Shown: positions 37,876 to 50,135 of the stretch, piece after piece | Layout of the letters: each line of letters begins with the position of its first letter | Numbering within the stretch: position 1 is the stretch's first letter | Made by a program: the position numbers and the translations under genes | The notes under the pieces: model-generated | What the model was told of the DNA's origin: nothing | The model's database searches: none | What the model saw: the letters and a program-made list of their open reading frames with translations, nothing else | DNA from: Trachythela sp. YZ-2020 | Lineage: Eukaryota; Cnidaria; Anthozoa; Malacalcyonacea; Clavulariidae | Direction of reading: 5' to 3' | NCBI GenBank assembly: GCA_016169945.1 | Contig: JADLSH010000204.1 | Location: 1 to 64,000 of the forward strand | Length of the DNA: 64,000 nucleotides

Positions 37876-39604
37876 TGTAAATTCCAATCTGCACTGCGTT
37901 TGTGAATGCACTGACAGCAGATATAATTTCCCTAAACCGAAAAGGATCAAATATTTCAAGAGACTCAAATATTTTACTTCTATCGGAGGATGGATGTTGT
38001 ATATATTTCGTTGGTAAACAGTATTTATTTATATTTATATTTATCCAGGATACCCACATCACTGACGTGTTTTTCAGTGAGGTCCTGCATCTTACAAAAA
38101 CAGTATATGAATTATGATATTTATATACAACAATAATAGACAACATTTTATGACAACAAAAATGAGATTATACTAGGCATATTACTAAGTATGGAACTAA
38201 GAATGGTTAACAGACGATAAACTTAGTGAAGACTTAAATTTAATTAGCGAATCGATGTTTTTAACTGTGCTGTCCAAATCGTTGAAGTCTTTAGAAGCGT
38301 AATACGAGGGTTGCTCGACTAAGGTTTATTTTCGCAGTAGAATGTCGCACAAAAACCTGAAAGATACTAAAGACAAAAGGAAGAAATATGGAAGCATAAA
38401 GCTCGCTAAACAAAGGGCAAATATTGCAACAAGGTAATGATGCAATGAATATCAAGGAATATATAAACTCACACGAAACAAGAGATATTAATTGAAGCAG
38501 CTTTAGCACATACAGTTAAGCCTCAATCAAGACGGGAGAATGATGTCATGCTCCTCCGTTTTACGTCGGGTTTCATTTTGGGACTTCACGTTTGTATTTT
38601 TGGAAGGGAATTATTTGTTTTCCCGCCGCATGCTTGTTTCCTCATTTATTTATATTTTAACTTATTTGTTAAGGTATGTGCAAGAAAACGTTCTTTAGCT
38701 AAGGTCAAGTGAAGTGTTTCCTGACGATTTTCTAATAACATTCAATAAACTCCTTATATAGAACCCGTGCATTTTGTTGTTTTGAACAAGTGTATTTTGT
38801 CGCATCATGTCGACTGAACGAAATTCTACAGAAAATGTTCACAAATTACTATTTTGGTTTCAAGATTATTTAAACTTATTATCAAGTCGTTCCGTGTGAA
38901 AATGTATAACAAGGTATATACGCCATTGCAGGCGCCATTGGCTCTGGAATAACATATTTTGATCATGAGTTTGTAACTAAGATATACTTCATGTAGAAAG
39001 CTGTTCTGGAATTATAGTTATTTGGTTGAAAAATATATGTCTGTATTAGGTATATCTATAAACTCCTCCTTAGACGAATACAGTATATTTGAATTTTACA
39101 CAATTTTCAATATCATCTTCACAATCTATTTGATGCCAACCTTATGTGTTTCACTTTTGCATCTGCAAATGGCTGCTTACTTACTACTTTGCAATTTGAA
39201 CTTTTTTAACCAGATGTATATGCTTTGGCCAAAATGCAGACAAATGTATGTTGAACTTGTTCGTGGCTAGTACGGGGAAAATTATTCATACATTCTCAAA
39301 ATGGAGCTCTTATTATACACGCACTTAAAAACAAATTAACATTTCACCACTTAATAAAGTGTTTCGATAATTCCCTTTTCATCAAGTAGCAGGTGGCTAT
39401 TTAAGCCCGTATAATAACTTAACAAAAATAATTTTTTATGCTTATTTTATTTTAATAAAATGAACTTAACCGCATGAGGTTCTCAATACAATACTCATTA
39501 CATTATTCTGAGCCCAACGATAATATTGGACTACAACGAATAGGTAAGATATTTCCCTAAAGAAATATTGTCCACAGACATTTTGGCGAATGAGAATACT
39601 TATG
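37876..39604. other. Upstream region of the PAN-EGF gene, no gene seen
   Basis: This is AT-rich DNA with only short chance ORFs. It should contain the promoter and 5' UTR of the minus-strand gene. Nothing on the plus strand looks like a gene. Confidence 0.45.
38020..38047 (-). promoter_or_regulatory. Possible TATA-like element
   Basis: On the minus strand this reads ATAAATATAAATATAAATAA, about 150 bp upstream of the chosen start codon. In DNA this AT-rich the match is weak and could be chance. Confidence 0.2.
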
Positions 39605-39762
39605 AGCTCAATATTATATTATTGCATTCTACTGGGCTCAATATTATACTAATGAGATTCTTCTGAACTCAATATTATACTTGGTGGTTCTATTGGGGTC
39701 AATATTATACTTTTTGCTGATAAGATTATTCTAAGCTCAATGTTATACGTATATTATTCTTC
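39605..39762 (+). repeat. Degenerate minisatellite, left part
   Basis: Imperfect copies of a unit of about 30 bp with core GAGCTCAATATTATAC and GATTCTTCT are seen here. The same array resumes at 42506, so the two parts were one array before a transposon inserted between them. Confidence 0.7.
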
Positions 39763-42505
39763 CAGGGGCGGATCCAGACCGGTGCAATCGACGCAAATGC
39801 ACCGGTCAAAATTGCAAAATCATAAAGAATTTATAGTACGACTATCGATATTCTGCTGCCCATAGAAAAATCACTGAACATTTCTTTAGCACCAAATCAT
39901 TTCTTAAAATTAATTAGAGGTCAAGAATAGACTATTTAGTGCAAAATCCAGTTTAAACAGTTATTAATTTACATTTAAATAGTCAAAATAAGTAAAATAT
40001 GCGATGTCCTATCTCAAATATTTGCAAATTCGAACTTTCTCCTATTTTGCGACGTGTAGGCGTCAATAATTTCGCGACAATAACTTAGGCGTCGAAAATT
40101 TCGCTCTACGTCACGGTAGAAAGAAAATGCACCGATACGTCACAGTAGATTTGATTTTGCGCCGGTAAATGCACCGGTCCCGAGTCCTTTTCCGCGTGAA
40201 ATCTACTGTGACATCATCAAAACCATTGTTTTAGAGCCCTACGTCACAGTGGATTTGACCGCCGACCGGTGCACTTCGTACAGATTGCAGGCGCTTGCAC
40301 CGGTCCACTCGACTCTACCGGTGCATTTGGCTTCTACTGTGACGTAGCGAGCCGTTCAGGGAAGCATGTTTGTAACAATATTTCCAATTCATGGCAGCAA
40401 TAAGGATCAAGAATAACGATAATTATGCAAATGAAGCAATTGACTGTTTTTTTTTCAAAATTAAGACCCCATCGAATTCAAAGAAATAGAAAGGATTATC
40501 AAAATTACGAAAGCTTATGTATTTTATATATCGAAATCTAAAGCTTGGAATGCTTGTTCGAGGCAAACATGAAAGCGTTCGTCGATCCCCAGATATATTT
40601 ATAATACAGAGGATTAAGTTCTTATTCTGTGGTTGCAGTGTGGAGATTTGAGGACTTTATATATTATGCACCTTTGGTAATTTTATAATTTTATGCACTT
40701 ATCAATGCTACTGTACACAAATTGGTCTATGGTCATGGTGATTAGGGGTAAAACCCTGGAGAGGAATGGAGGTGAGACGTCCCAGGTAGTCCAGTTAGCC
40801 TAGCTTGCTTTTTTGAGATAAATCTTGTGTGTGTATGAGACTGTATGTTCAGGTAGGCTGGCTAGCCAAACCAAATCATTCAGGGAATATTACATAGTAG
40901 TCAGAGGCCTAGGATGTGGGCAAGTTTGGAATTGTCTAATGGAGTTATGTACCACCAAACTTGAAATATACTTTGTGAGAAATTCTACTTGTAAACACAC
41001 GGATACTTTGTTCAAAAATTATATGTCATTATTATAATTTTTTGTTGTGGTCTCTCTGTGCTCCTTTCCCTTGTTTCTTAACTAACATTGATAGATGTAG
41101 GCACTTGTCATCATTAGATGAATATCGCCTGGGTATACATGCAGTAATGTATGTCAATTACATTTATGAACCTATCAATGGTAAGCCTTAAGCATTCAGG
41201 AAACCAGCAGCATTAGGGAATTCAACTGTTGATGATGCAACACAAGACTAGGGGATATTTTTATGGAGGCTTCCATCGTATGTTAAGGTCCTTATTATAT
41301 TTCATCAGAACCGAGCTGGGCCCCGGCTAATTGAGATCTACTTTTTCCATTTCCTCCAACAACCACAATGGGTGTTTCTCGTATAGATCATTCACAAATG
41401 CATTTGCCTGGGCTATTTCGCCTACCCAGACAGAGCGCCAATGTTCTGTTTACATGAATAGAATGTTGTAAACTATAAGTGTTAGAAGCATTCTTTGTTT
41501 ATAAGCCACAGAGATTATCACAGTATAAGTGGTAACACTGCTGGAAAAAACGGGATTTCAATTCTCCTTGGTGAAAATCCTTTCAAGGATCCTTAAGAAT
41601 TTTGTAAAAATCCTTGCAGGGATCCTTGCAGGAAACCTATCCAGGATCCTTAATGATCAAATGTCAGAATATAGTACAATCCTGTAGGATCCTTAACAAG
41701 CCCTTGAGGATCCTTGCTATATAATCAAGGAATGTTGATAGATTCTGAGGAATATTCTATAAAATGCCAAGGCTTCTCAAAATCTTTTGGGATCCTTCAA
41801 GGACCTCTAAGTTTCTTGCAGGATCTTTGAAGATCCCTAGAGAAAACCTTAAAGATAAAGTATATTCCTGAAGGATCCTAGTTGTATCCTCAAGGATTCT
41901 TGATAGAACCTTAAGGACCTTCTGTAAAATGCTGGGGATCCTCATAGATTTGAAAACCCTGATGGAAATGGTAAAGATCCTGAAGGATTGATTATCCAAC
42001 AACAAGTTCTTCAATGTCAACTTTTCTAGTTGGAAAAATCATAAATTGTAACCTGATATGTAACCTGTAATCTTATATGAATATATCGAATATTGATACA
42101 GAATGGTCAATATTGAAAGACTTTGTGAATCACGAACAAAACTGCTAATTAGATTCTTAATGATACTAAAAGGTATAACATTCAAAAATGAATATAATAG
42201 AAAATACATATTGGTAACTAGTATGTAACGCATGTGAAAGTCCATTTACATATTCTAAGCTGATCATATTTATATATATCGTATTTTAGTTTGATTTTTG
42301 AAGTCACATTATTCGACATTTATTGATTGTTACGTATTTTTTTCTGATTTCAAAGTATGAATCTTGAATAAAAGTTCGCTCAGAACGCAGGAAATGGCGT
42401 TTCCGAGGTCCTAGATTTTAACATTTTCCGCGGGAGAATGCCTCGTACCCCCTAATAATGCGAGGCTCAGTGCACCGGTCAGGATATCTGCTGCATCCGC
42501 CCCTG
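39763..42505. mobile_element. Non-autonomous TIR DNA transposon, hAT-like (2.74 kb)
   Basis: The ends are inverted: CAGGGGCGGATCCAG at the left and, reversed, CAGGGGCGGATGCAG at the right. TTCTTC flanks both ends directly (39757-39762 and 42506-42511), though the host repeat itself contains this string. The CAGGGGCGG-type terminus suggests hAT, which normally gives 8-bp duplications, so the superfamily is tentative. Subterminal regions hold about eight ACCGGTGCA motifs (39778-40325, and one at 42470) and five TACGTCACAGTAGA-like motifs in both orientations, as expected for transposase-binding repeats. No transposase ORF is visible. Confidence 0.7.
41575..42005. repeat. Cluster of AAGGATCCTT palindromes
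   Basis: At least eight GGATCC cores embedded in AAGGATCCTT-like palindromes occur at irregular spacing of 25-80 bp inside the transposon (41587, 41613, 41643, 41678, 41706, 41789, 41869 and 41934, approximately). The open minus frame across it is a by-product of the repeat. Confidence 0.65.
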
Positions 42506-42990
42506 TTCTTCTGTGCTCCTTGATATACTTACCGTATGAGATTCTTCTGAGCTCAATATATTTATACTTGTGAGGTTTTTGTAAGCTCAACATTATACGT
42601 ATGATAATCTACTTTCTTCAATATCATACTTCAATATCAGAATTTTCTGAGCTCAATATTATAGTTATTCAGTATTACACCTATGATTCTTCTAGTGAGC
42701 TCATGCAATATTATAATTGTGCGTTCCTTAATATGAGGTCAATATTTACTTCCCAATCTAAGCTCAAAATTATATTTATGGGGTCCTTCTGAGACTTCTG
42801 AACTAAATATTATTTTATAAGATTCCTTCAACCGCAATAAAATAGTTATTCAGTATTACACCTATGATTCTTCTAATGAGCTCAATATTTCACTTATGAG
42901 ATTCTTCTGAAGTCAATGTTATATTTATGCATGATATTCTCTGAAATCAATAACATACTTTTGAGATTCTTCTGACCTCAAAATTATACT
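42506..42990 (+). repeat. Degenerate minisatellite, right part
   Basis: This continues the GAGCTCAATATTATAC and GATTCTTCT array from the other side of the transposon. One segment (AGTTATTCAGTATTACACC) occurs twice, at about 42663 and 42844. Confidence 0.7.
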
Positions 42991-45900
42991 GAATATGAGA
43001 TAAAATGTCCTAGTTCTTAATCTGAAATAAAAACCAACAAGCAATTTTGGAAACTGCTTAGGTAAAATTAGGTAAAAAAAGGTAAAATTTGAACGTTTTA
43101 CTCGTAGTTTTCCAGTTTTGAACATGAAAGTCACTGGCGAATTTCTGAACACGGACATTTTGTTAATATTTCGAGCAAAATCATTGTGAAAACACAATCG
43201 CTTGAAGATATTAAATTTATTTTCTTGCCTATCAAAGTATTTTCTTGATTTAAGAATATTTTCATCCATTTAGCTATAAAAATTTCAGGGTTCTTTTTCC
43301 GTTTTAATGATATATTTTATGTGCTTCGCCTTCGAGATTTCCAACCATTTTGTTTACAGTTTGAAAATATCTAATATTTTGGCCTTTTTTCTTTCTTTTT
43401 ATTAGCCAAATATGACTTGAAATCTTTCTTCGAAATAATGGTTGTTATACGGTCCGTTTTTTTAAGATTTAAACTCAAGTCATGTACTTTTAGCGAATTT
43501 TCCCTCAGTTTGCCGTTTAATTGTAAACAAGCCATCCCGAAAGTCGAAGGAAGCCATCTAAATGCTCATGAATGCTCTTAAATTTCGCTAAAAACTTTCC
43601 TATTTTATACCTGCAGCTTGAAATACAATAGTAGGTTTATATTAATACAATTAGACAACTCGACATCGTTGTCTAATTGTGAACCCTGATAAATATTTAC
43701 TTTGAAGACTTTAATTTGTTCACACATCTTCTATATTTTCATTACAACATTCACTTACTGACATACTGTAATCACATCTATTGCAAATTTGCATTTGGCG
43801 TGTGGGATGGGGGAGGGAGGACGAGCCTTATCCAATCCGTATACGCTTTATATTCAGTCTATCCAATCTTTTGCAACTGGTTTAGGTAGAAACGTTTTCT
43901 GTAAACTTTTCAACTTCTTCAAACGTTCAAGCTATATACTTTCCAGTTGACGAAGCTGGTCATGCAGGCAGCTGCTAGTCTGAGAAAGTCTATAAATACA
44001 ATACGTTACTAAAGGTTTAAATAATTGCAAAGTCTAGTTTCGCCACTGAATTAAGTCTAACTATTATATACGGAAAGTGATCAAAATATTTAAAAGTAAA
44101 ATCGCCGCCATAAGTTAAACAGTCCCCAAAATAGAATCAATGGTGTTACTGGGATTCAAATACATAAGTAGTATTCTGCAAGTTAACAATTCCAGCAAAG
44201 ATCCGGCCTTGATTAGGGGATATATTACTAACGAACCACTAACTAAAGAAACCATCTTAAAGGCACCCTTGTAGTTGAGACTTAAACAACTATTAAAACG
44301 TCGTTTCAAAACGGTAGAATACTTCCATTCACGTGCTATGTTTTACTTGAAGAAGGCGAAGAGAAATTGAAACGTTAAAACACTTCTCATTTCGGTTTTT
44401 ACCCCTCCGGCCGCTTGTATAAAAAGTAGATATTTCGTTAAAGTTAACAATAGTTAGTGCAAATGTTAAACAATAAGAACAGCGTGTATTGAACTTAACG
44501 GTGCATTTTAACTACAAAACGGTAATGAAAAGTAGTTAAAAGTTATAGACAATTTTATAGATATATTAATTGAACAAAAAGTTGAGCACAAATCTATATA
44601 CACAAACTAAGAAAAACATACCTAAATTAATCCGCAACTGCTTTCCAAGGTTGTGTTAAAATGATATCTTCGCAAATGTGACCCCCTCTATATTTCAAAG
44701 AAGAGCAACAGCTGAAACGGTAAAAGGACTTTCAGGTAGCGTTTTCTTCTTTTTTACCTCAGATGATCAATTTAAAACTTTATTTAACAAAAAATTGATA
44801 AAGACTCGAAAATACTTACCAAAAGTCGTGTCTTCTTTATTCCCTAGTTAAAATTAGTTAAATTTTGCAGCACAAAGCAACAATTAACCCGTTCTCTGTG
44901 AGCTCTCAACAGATGTCAGAACAGTCACGTTTAATTTTCATTAACTACAGGTCAATAAATGTTGTGTTTGATCATTGCTAGGCAATTATTCACGCATGAT
45001 AATGAGCTAAAGGTACTTAAACGCAATTTTAGCTTCTGAAAACTTAATAACGTATTTCGGAAAATATATTACTTTTTCGTCCCGAACAGGTGTTTCTAAG
45101 CATTTGTAAATAGCGGCACTGCCAAAGCAGACAGGCCGATACTACATGCACTTTTGAGAGGCTTCCTAGCCAAGAGATGCGGGCAAAATATTAGGAATAG
45201 CTCAAGCTTAATCTTGCAAGTCGAAGCATGATATTTCCATATTGGCCAAATACGATAAAGATGCTCTATTACCAAAATTCATTTCAATGCAACGAGGTGA
45301 AATTTTATCTTTGCGATATCTGTCATTAACGATTGACAACATTGAGACAGTATAGTAAAAATGTATTTAGAAAAGAATGTAACATCGTTTAGACGGCTAA
45401 AACGTTTTCAATAGAACGTGTATGAAAAACTAATAATTTCATTTCGTGTTAATTCAGAATATTTCAAGCATTATAATTATAAACAATAAAAATTGCAAAC
45501 TATGCAATTATTATGCAATATAACTATTTTAAACAGTTGCTAATATGCTTTTGGCGCATCATATAAATATTTTTTGTAGGCAGCGTGTATTGTTAGCAAT
45601 TTTCATTAAGCCATGTCACATAGTACGTCATTTAGTTACCTGTCGTCAAAAGCCGACACGAATGATTTATATTGACCTGCTAAATTATGAGATGCTTCCC
45701 CATTATTGCATGTGTAAATACCAGAGAACAGGCACATTTGGCGCCATGAATAGTACGAATTCAGTAGCCAATATCAGGTTTACAAGTCCGTGTGAAACAA
45801 GAAGAGCTGATAAGAAGACACAGGCACGTCGCATCGAGTGAGCAGACCTGCACTAGCCACAGAAATATAGTAGAGTCTTACAGGAGTGGGGTGAGCGAAA

Positions 45901-46614
45901 GCAGAAGAGCGAAAGTTTAAAAAATATTAATAGCCAAGTGCAATAGGTACCCTCGCCCCAGGCTATCACCCGTTGGTTGCGCGATGATAATCTCTAAAAT
46001 TTGATTTTGGGAAGAGCCGTGAAACGAATTTTTTCGTTTATACTTTAAAAATGATAAGACGAGATATGATAGAAATTCCTAAAGTATAATAAATGAACAT
46101 TTCTTTTAATTTTTGATGAATTTGTCCTTTTAAAAAAAGTTGCTTGTGCACATAGAGTTTATTAGATAAGAGGCGTCTATTAGAGAGAGCTGTACTATTT
46201 TTACATAGGGCAATTCCACGATTTTTAAGCAACGGTTCGCACCTCTTGTCCAAATATAGAGGCGTGTAGGTCGTATTCTGTGGCACGTTGTCGTTCGGTT
46301 TCGTTGCCCGAGTTCGGGCACTAATTGAAAACAAGATAAATAATTAGGATTAATCATACAAGGCCAAATCCGGTTGTTTGTACTTCAAAAAACCTGCAGT
46401 CTTTGAGTATTTCTTCTTCGAAAATTCAAGAAATCAATATGTTTTGCAATCGTTCACCGCCATTTTTTTCAGAGTACTTGGTGTAATATTCGCTATATAT
46501 AGGGTATTTCGTGGTTCCACATTGATTTTAAATGAAGTTTCTCAAAGAAGCGCCGACATAAAGTAAATATGGCGTTTCAGAATTATTTGTTCTTTAGTCA
46601 TTTTGATAGGGAAA
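42991..46614. other. 3.6 kb without recognisable genes
   Basis: AT-rich DNA with only short, low-quality ORFs on either strand. I found no splice-consistent exon, RNA gene or TIR pair. A GC-richer patch near 45770-45970 was inspected and left uncalled. Confidence 0.4.
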
Positions 46615-47354
46615 ATGACAAATTTACCGAGGTTTCGTCCAAAATTTGTTTGGATTGAAAGGTATGTTGCGTGGAGAAAATTTCAGGTTTATTGGCGGTA
46701 ATGTAAGGGAATATAAGTGACAATACTAGTGAAAACATTTAAAATGGTAACTGTGTTGAATTGTTTATTACTGGCAGAGGTCTTGGCAGATTCAGTATAA
46801 AACTTTCCTTTGTGATGAAAAGTGTCTGGTATCAGACCCTGTGTTGTGGAAAATCCTGTTCCGTATAGACAGATGCAAAATGGTGACATATGCATTGATC
46901 AACACAACAACAACAACATGGAACATTCTTCCTGATGAACTCAAACCCTAGCCTTATCCAGATTTAAATCACTACTTTATGTGTATTACACTACTGCCAT
47001 AAACATAAACTATGAACTTGAAAATACCTGATTTGAAAATCGATCTGTTTAAAATGTGTTACTGCTCGTGGTCTAGCTTGTTTAGCGACGCTGTCTTGTT
47101 GTTCTCAACACTTGTATTGTTCTCTTATTTTTATTTAATGTAATTGTATATTTATATAGTATTTGCTATAGGGCCCATTTGCAGAGGATGTCTTACACAT
47201 GCACTGAAGCAAAGATTGTGGAGCACGTGTTATCCAGACAATCTCCATCTCTTGATTTGCGAGTTTCCTGCCAGCACCAACACTGAGAGAATAACGCTGT
47301 TTGAAAATTTGTCTGTTGATATGTTGGAAAAGAGAGTCTATCTATCATATTCTT

Positions 47355-47410
47355 GCCTATGTTCCAGTCCACTACACCGTTGTGTGCGTAAAGTGGACTG
47401 GAATACAGGC
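47355..47410. repeat. Short hairpin in the element core
   Basis: GCCTATGTTCCAGTCCACT pairs with AGTGGACTGGAATACAGGC (17 of 19 positions) around an 18-base loop. Confidence 0.65.
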
Positions 47411-47615
47411 TATCATATCCTTGCTTAAGGGTGTTGATTGTAAGTGTAAGACAGAGTACATGTACATGTTGTGATCGCCAGAATAAAGCAAGAGTTAATG
47501 AAGACGAGGAATATTATGATGACCCATTAGGATGAGGAAGAAGAAGTGGCAGATTCTGATGATTTGTGACTCTGGTTGAAAGAGCTAAGTTCAAAATTCT
47601 AATTTGTATATTATT

Positions 47616-48034
47616 CCGAACTTCGTTCCGAACCGAACTTCGTTTCGTTCCGAACTTCGTTCGAACTTCGTTCGAACTTCGTTCGAACTTCGTTCGAACT
47701 TCGTTCCGAACTTCGTTCCGAACTTCGTTCGAACTTCGTTCGAACTTCGTTCCGAACTTAGTTCGAACTTCGTTCCGAACTTCGTTCCGAACTTCGTTCC
47801 GAACTTCGTTCGAACTTCGTTCCGAACTTCGTTCCGAACTTCGTTCCGAACTTCGTTCCGAACTTCGTTCCGAACTTCGTTCCGAACTTCGTTCGAACTT
47901 CGTTCCGAACTTCGTTCCGAACTTCGTTCCGAACTTCGTTCCGAACTTCGTTCCGAACTTCGTTCCGAACTTCATTCCGAACTTCGTTCCGAACTTCGTT
48001 CCGAACTTCGTTCCGAACTTCGTTCCGAACTTCC
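47616..48034 (+). repeat. Palindromic 12-bp minisatellite TTCGTTCCGAAC
   Basis: About 35 units alternate between a 12-mer (TTCGTTCCGAAC) and an 11-mer (TTCGTTCGAAC). Because 12 is divisible by three and the unit has no stops in any frame, the array is open in several frames on both strands. This gives artefactual repeats such as FRTS, RSEL, VPNF, ERSS, NEVR and KFGT. Each unit junction is self-complementary (GTTCGAAC perfect, GTTCCGAAC nearly so), so the array can form many alternative hairpins. Diverged remnants continue at 48035-48060 and 48180-48215. It is not a protein gene. Confidence 0.9.
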
Positions 48035-48588
48035 GAAATTCGTCGCGAAGTTCAAAAATTCATACTGAAATTCACAAGCCAGGTTTTAAACAAACCCTCT
48101 GATTGGTTACTAGAGAAAAAGCAGCAAACCAAATGCTCAGTTTACAAACCGGTTCTGAATTTCATTATAAACTTTTGAACTTGGCAACGAATTTCCGAAA
48201 TTCGAAACGAAGTTCGCAATATTTTAGTGAAAAGTTAGTTAAAATCGACTGTAAACGAAGAAACTCATTTTCACCAAACAGAATGGAGACATAAATATGC
48301 ACCTATCATTGTCTTTGATGGGAAACCCCAGTGTAGCTGACTAGGTGAACATGCTACATTATCCAAGGAATATTTTTTATTTCACTTTGCCACATTACTC
48401 CAATGACAAATACTATATAAATATACAATTAAATTAAATTTAGAGAACAACACAAATACGTAGAACAACAAGAGAATTACTACAAGCAGTATTACATTTT
48501 AAAAAGGTTCAGGTTCATAGTTTATATTTATGGCAGTAGTGTAATATCCATATTAAAGTATAGAGTTAAATCTAGATAATGCATCAGT

Positions 48589-49066
48589 TAATTCTAGCAT
48601 TGCCCATCCCCCCTGGGCATTTGCACTTGTTTATACTCTAAGTGTACAATTCCCCGGGCAGGGCAGGAAAAGTGCAACAATGTCCCTCCCTGAGGCAAAT
48701 AAATTATGCCAACTGCCGGCTCCGGGGCACATCAACACATAGATTTATCAGAATTTCAGGATATAAGTTTTACATTCTTGATTTAACTTATGTTTTAATA
48801 TTTGTAAAGACGAGCAAGTTTTACTTTACAAGTTCTATTCGTTTGTGTGTATGACACAAATGCTTTCATCCATATTCATGGCAGTGCACGTGTTCGCTGT
48901 AGCTGCTGTCGAAACCAGAATAATTTGTGGATAGAGAGACAAATGCCCCGCCGGTGAACAAATGCATGCCCAGGAAATTTTGCAAGTGCTAATGCCCGGC
49001 CCATGGGCAACAAAAGTTTGCAAATGCCCAGTTGTAGGCCGGGGCATGGGCCAATGGTAGAATTGA
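48589..49066. mobile_element. MITE-like insertion rich in GCCC motifs
   Basis: The inverted ends are AATTCTAGCATTGCCCATCC at the left and, reversed, AATTCTACCATTGGCCCATG at the right. It interrupts the right arm of the surrounding element exactly where the left arm (about 46955) is continuous. Inside are repeated GGGCATTTGC and CCCATGGGC motifs. No ORF is called. Confidence 0.55.
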
Positions 49067-49426
49067 TTGAAATATAAGGCTAAATACTGTTGTTTGAGTT
49101 CATCAGGAAGAAGGAATCCATGTCGTTGTTGTTGTTCTGTTCATCTGTTGATGAATGTATATGTCACCGGTTTGCATTTTCTATCTATACGGAACAGGAT
49201 TTGCAACAACACAGGTTCTGATAGCAGACAGTTTTTCATCACAAAGGAAAGTTCTATATTGAACCGGCCAAAACCTCTGCCAGTAATAAACAATTAAACA
49301 GTTTCCACTGTAAATATTTTCGCTAGTATTGTCACTTTTATCCCCTCACATTACCGCTAATTTCTGCACGCAACATCCCTTTGAAGCCCGTCAAGCGATA
49401 GCATAAAGGATTACCGAATGCTTTTC

Positions 49427-49573
49427 CGTGCTGGATTGCGTGATCCTAACACTTGGGATGTTGGGAGACTTTAGGAAAGCGTAAAAATATACGAGCCGGT
49501 AGGCGAGTATTTTTTAGCTTTCAGAAAGTCGAGCAACATCCCAAGTGTTAGGATCATGCAATCCTGTACGGAA
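49427..49573. repeat. Foldback hairpin of about 147 bp
   Basis: The left arm CCGTGCTGGATTGCGTGATC with CTAACACTTGGGATGTTG pairs with the right-hand CAACATCCCAAGTGTTAG and GATCATGCAATCCTGTACGG, with a looser inner stem around GAAAGC and GCTTTC. Confidence 0.8.
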
Positions 49574-49591
49574 AATAAGTTGGTAATTATT

Positions 49592-49744
49592 TTATAAATT
49601 AACGACAAAGAAACCACGGTAAAACTTTATTAAATATTTTGTGCTTTCTGCTTGTGCATTTTCGACTAACTTGTCAACATCTTCCTCTGTTGCTAGAGCG
49701 AACCTCCGTTCCTTGTTTTCGTTCATTTCCTTTTCGTTCGCCAT
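49592..49744 (-). CDS. Short ORF resembling the N-terminus of Crypton/QRICH1-like recombinase proteins
   Basis: The 50-residue frame begins MANEKEMNENKERRFALATE, continues EDVDKLVENAQAESTKYLIK and stops soon after. An acidic 'RF-x-x-x-T-E-E-D-h-x-x-L' start followed by 'x-x-S/N-T-K' is what I associate with the N-terminal region of cnidarian tyrosine-recombinase-like (DUF3504/QRICH1/Crypton) proteins. No catalytic domain follows, and the flanks are the hairpin repeat. It is either the first exon of a lost gene or a remnant in a non-autonomous element. The family assignment is from memory of style and is uncertain. Confidence 0.35.
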   Translation of the reverse strand: MANEKEMNENKERRFALATEEDVDKLVENAQAESTKYLIKFYRGFFVVNL

Positions 49745-50135
49745 ATCTTAATTGTCAAATTTTAATTCTGGAGTTGAAAAAATTAGCATTTTCCGATATT
49801 TAAAAAACCCCGCGAAGCGCCTTGACCAATCACAGCTCGCGTAGTAAACATGTTATTTTATAATATTTTTGGTCAATCCAAACAACTTTTTGGAACGAAA
49901 CCTCGGTAAAATGTTGTCATGTCTCAGTTAAGTTTACCAAATCCTATAGGTTGAGAGTTATAGGCTTATACGATTCCAGACGTATAACATTAGCATGCTA
50001 ATTAGAGATCACTTCTTATCTCCGATCACAAGAAATTTCGGACATTTTGCGTCGCCGTTCTCAATTACCGCAATTCAGCGGTCATTCGCTAAATCATAAA
50101 TTTTTGAAAAATTAACGAAAAAGTTCTAAAGCAAA

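Larger units (their letters stand above)
49378..49866. mobile_element. Insertion carrying a hairpin and a recombinase-like N-terminus
   Basis: This 490-bp block is absent from the left arm, where TTTGGATTGA runs straight into the TGTTGCGTG block. It contains a near-perfect inverted repeat (49427-49573) and a short minus-strand ORF (49592-49744). It appears to be a deleted non-autonomous copy of a larger family. Confidence 0.5.
46615..49920. mobile_element. Compound element with long terminal inverted repeats (about 3.3 kb)
   Basis: The left arm (46615-47165) is matched in reverse by three blocks on the right: 49867-49920, 49075-49377 and 48412-48588. Matching landmarks are ACCGAGGTTTCGT with TTTGGATTGA, then TGTTGCGTG with GCGGTAATG, GGTCTTGGCAGATTC against its diverged partner, CGTATAGA with CAACAACAACA, and GGCAGTAGTGTAAT. 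The gaps in the right arm are filled by two smaller elements. The core (47166-48411) holds a 12-bp minisatellite. No transposase is seen, and the TSD is unclear. The arms are clearly diverged, so the element is old. Confidence 0.65.

Noticed and set aside
41757..42020. 87-residue minus ORF
   Set aside because: It is produced by the AAGGATCCTT repeat cluster and has no recognisable domain.
47514..48102. Long ORFs of FRTS, RSEL, VPNF, ERSS and KFGT repeats
   Set aside because: They are translations of the 12-bp minisatellite, open on both strands. There is no codon bias or flanking coding sequence.
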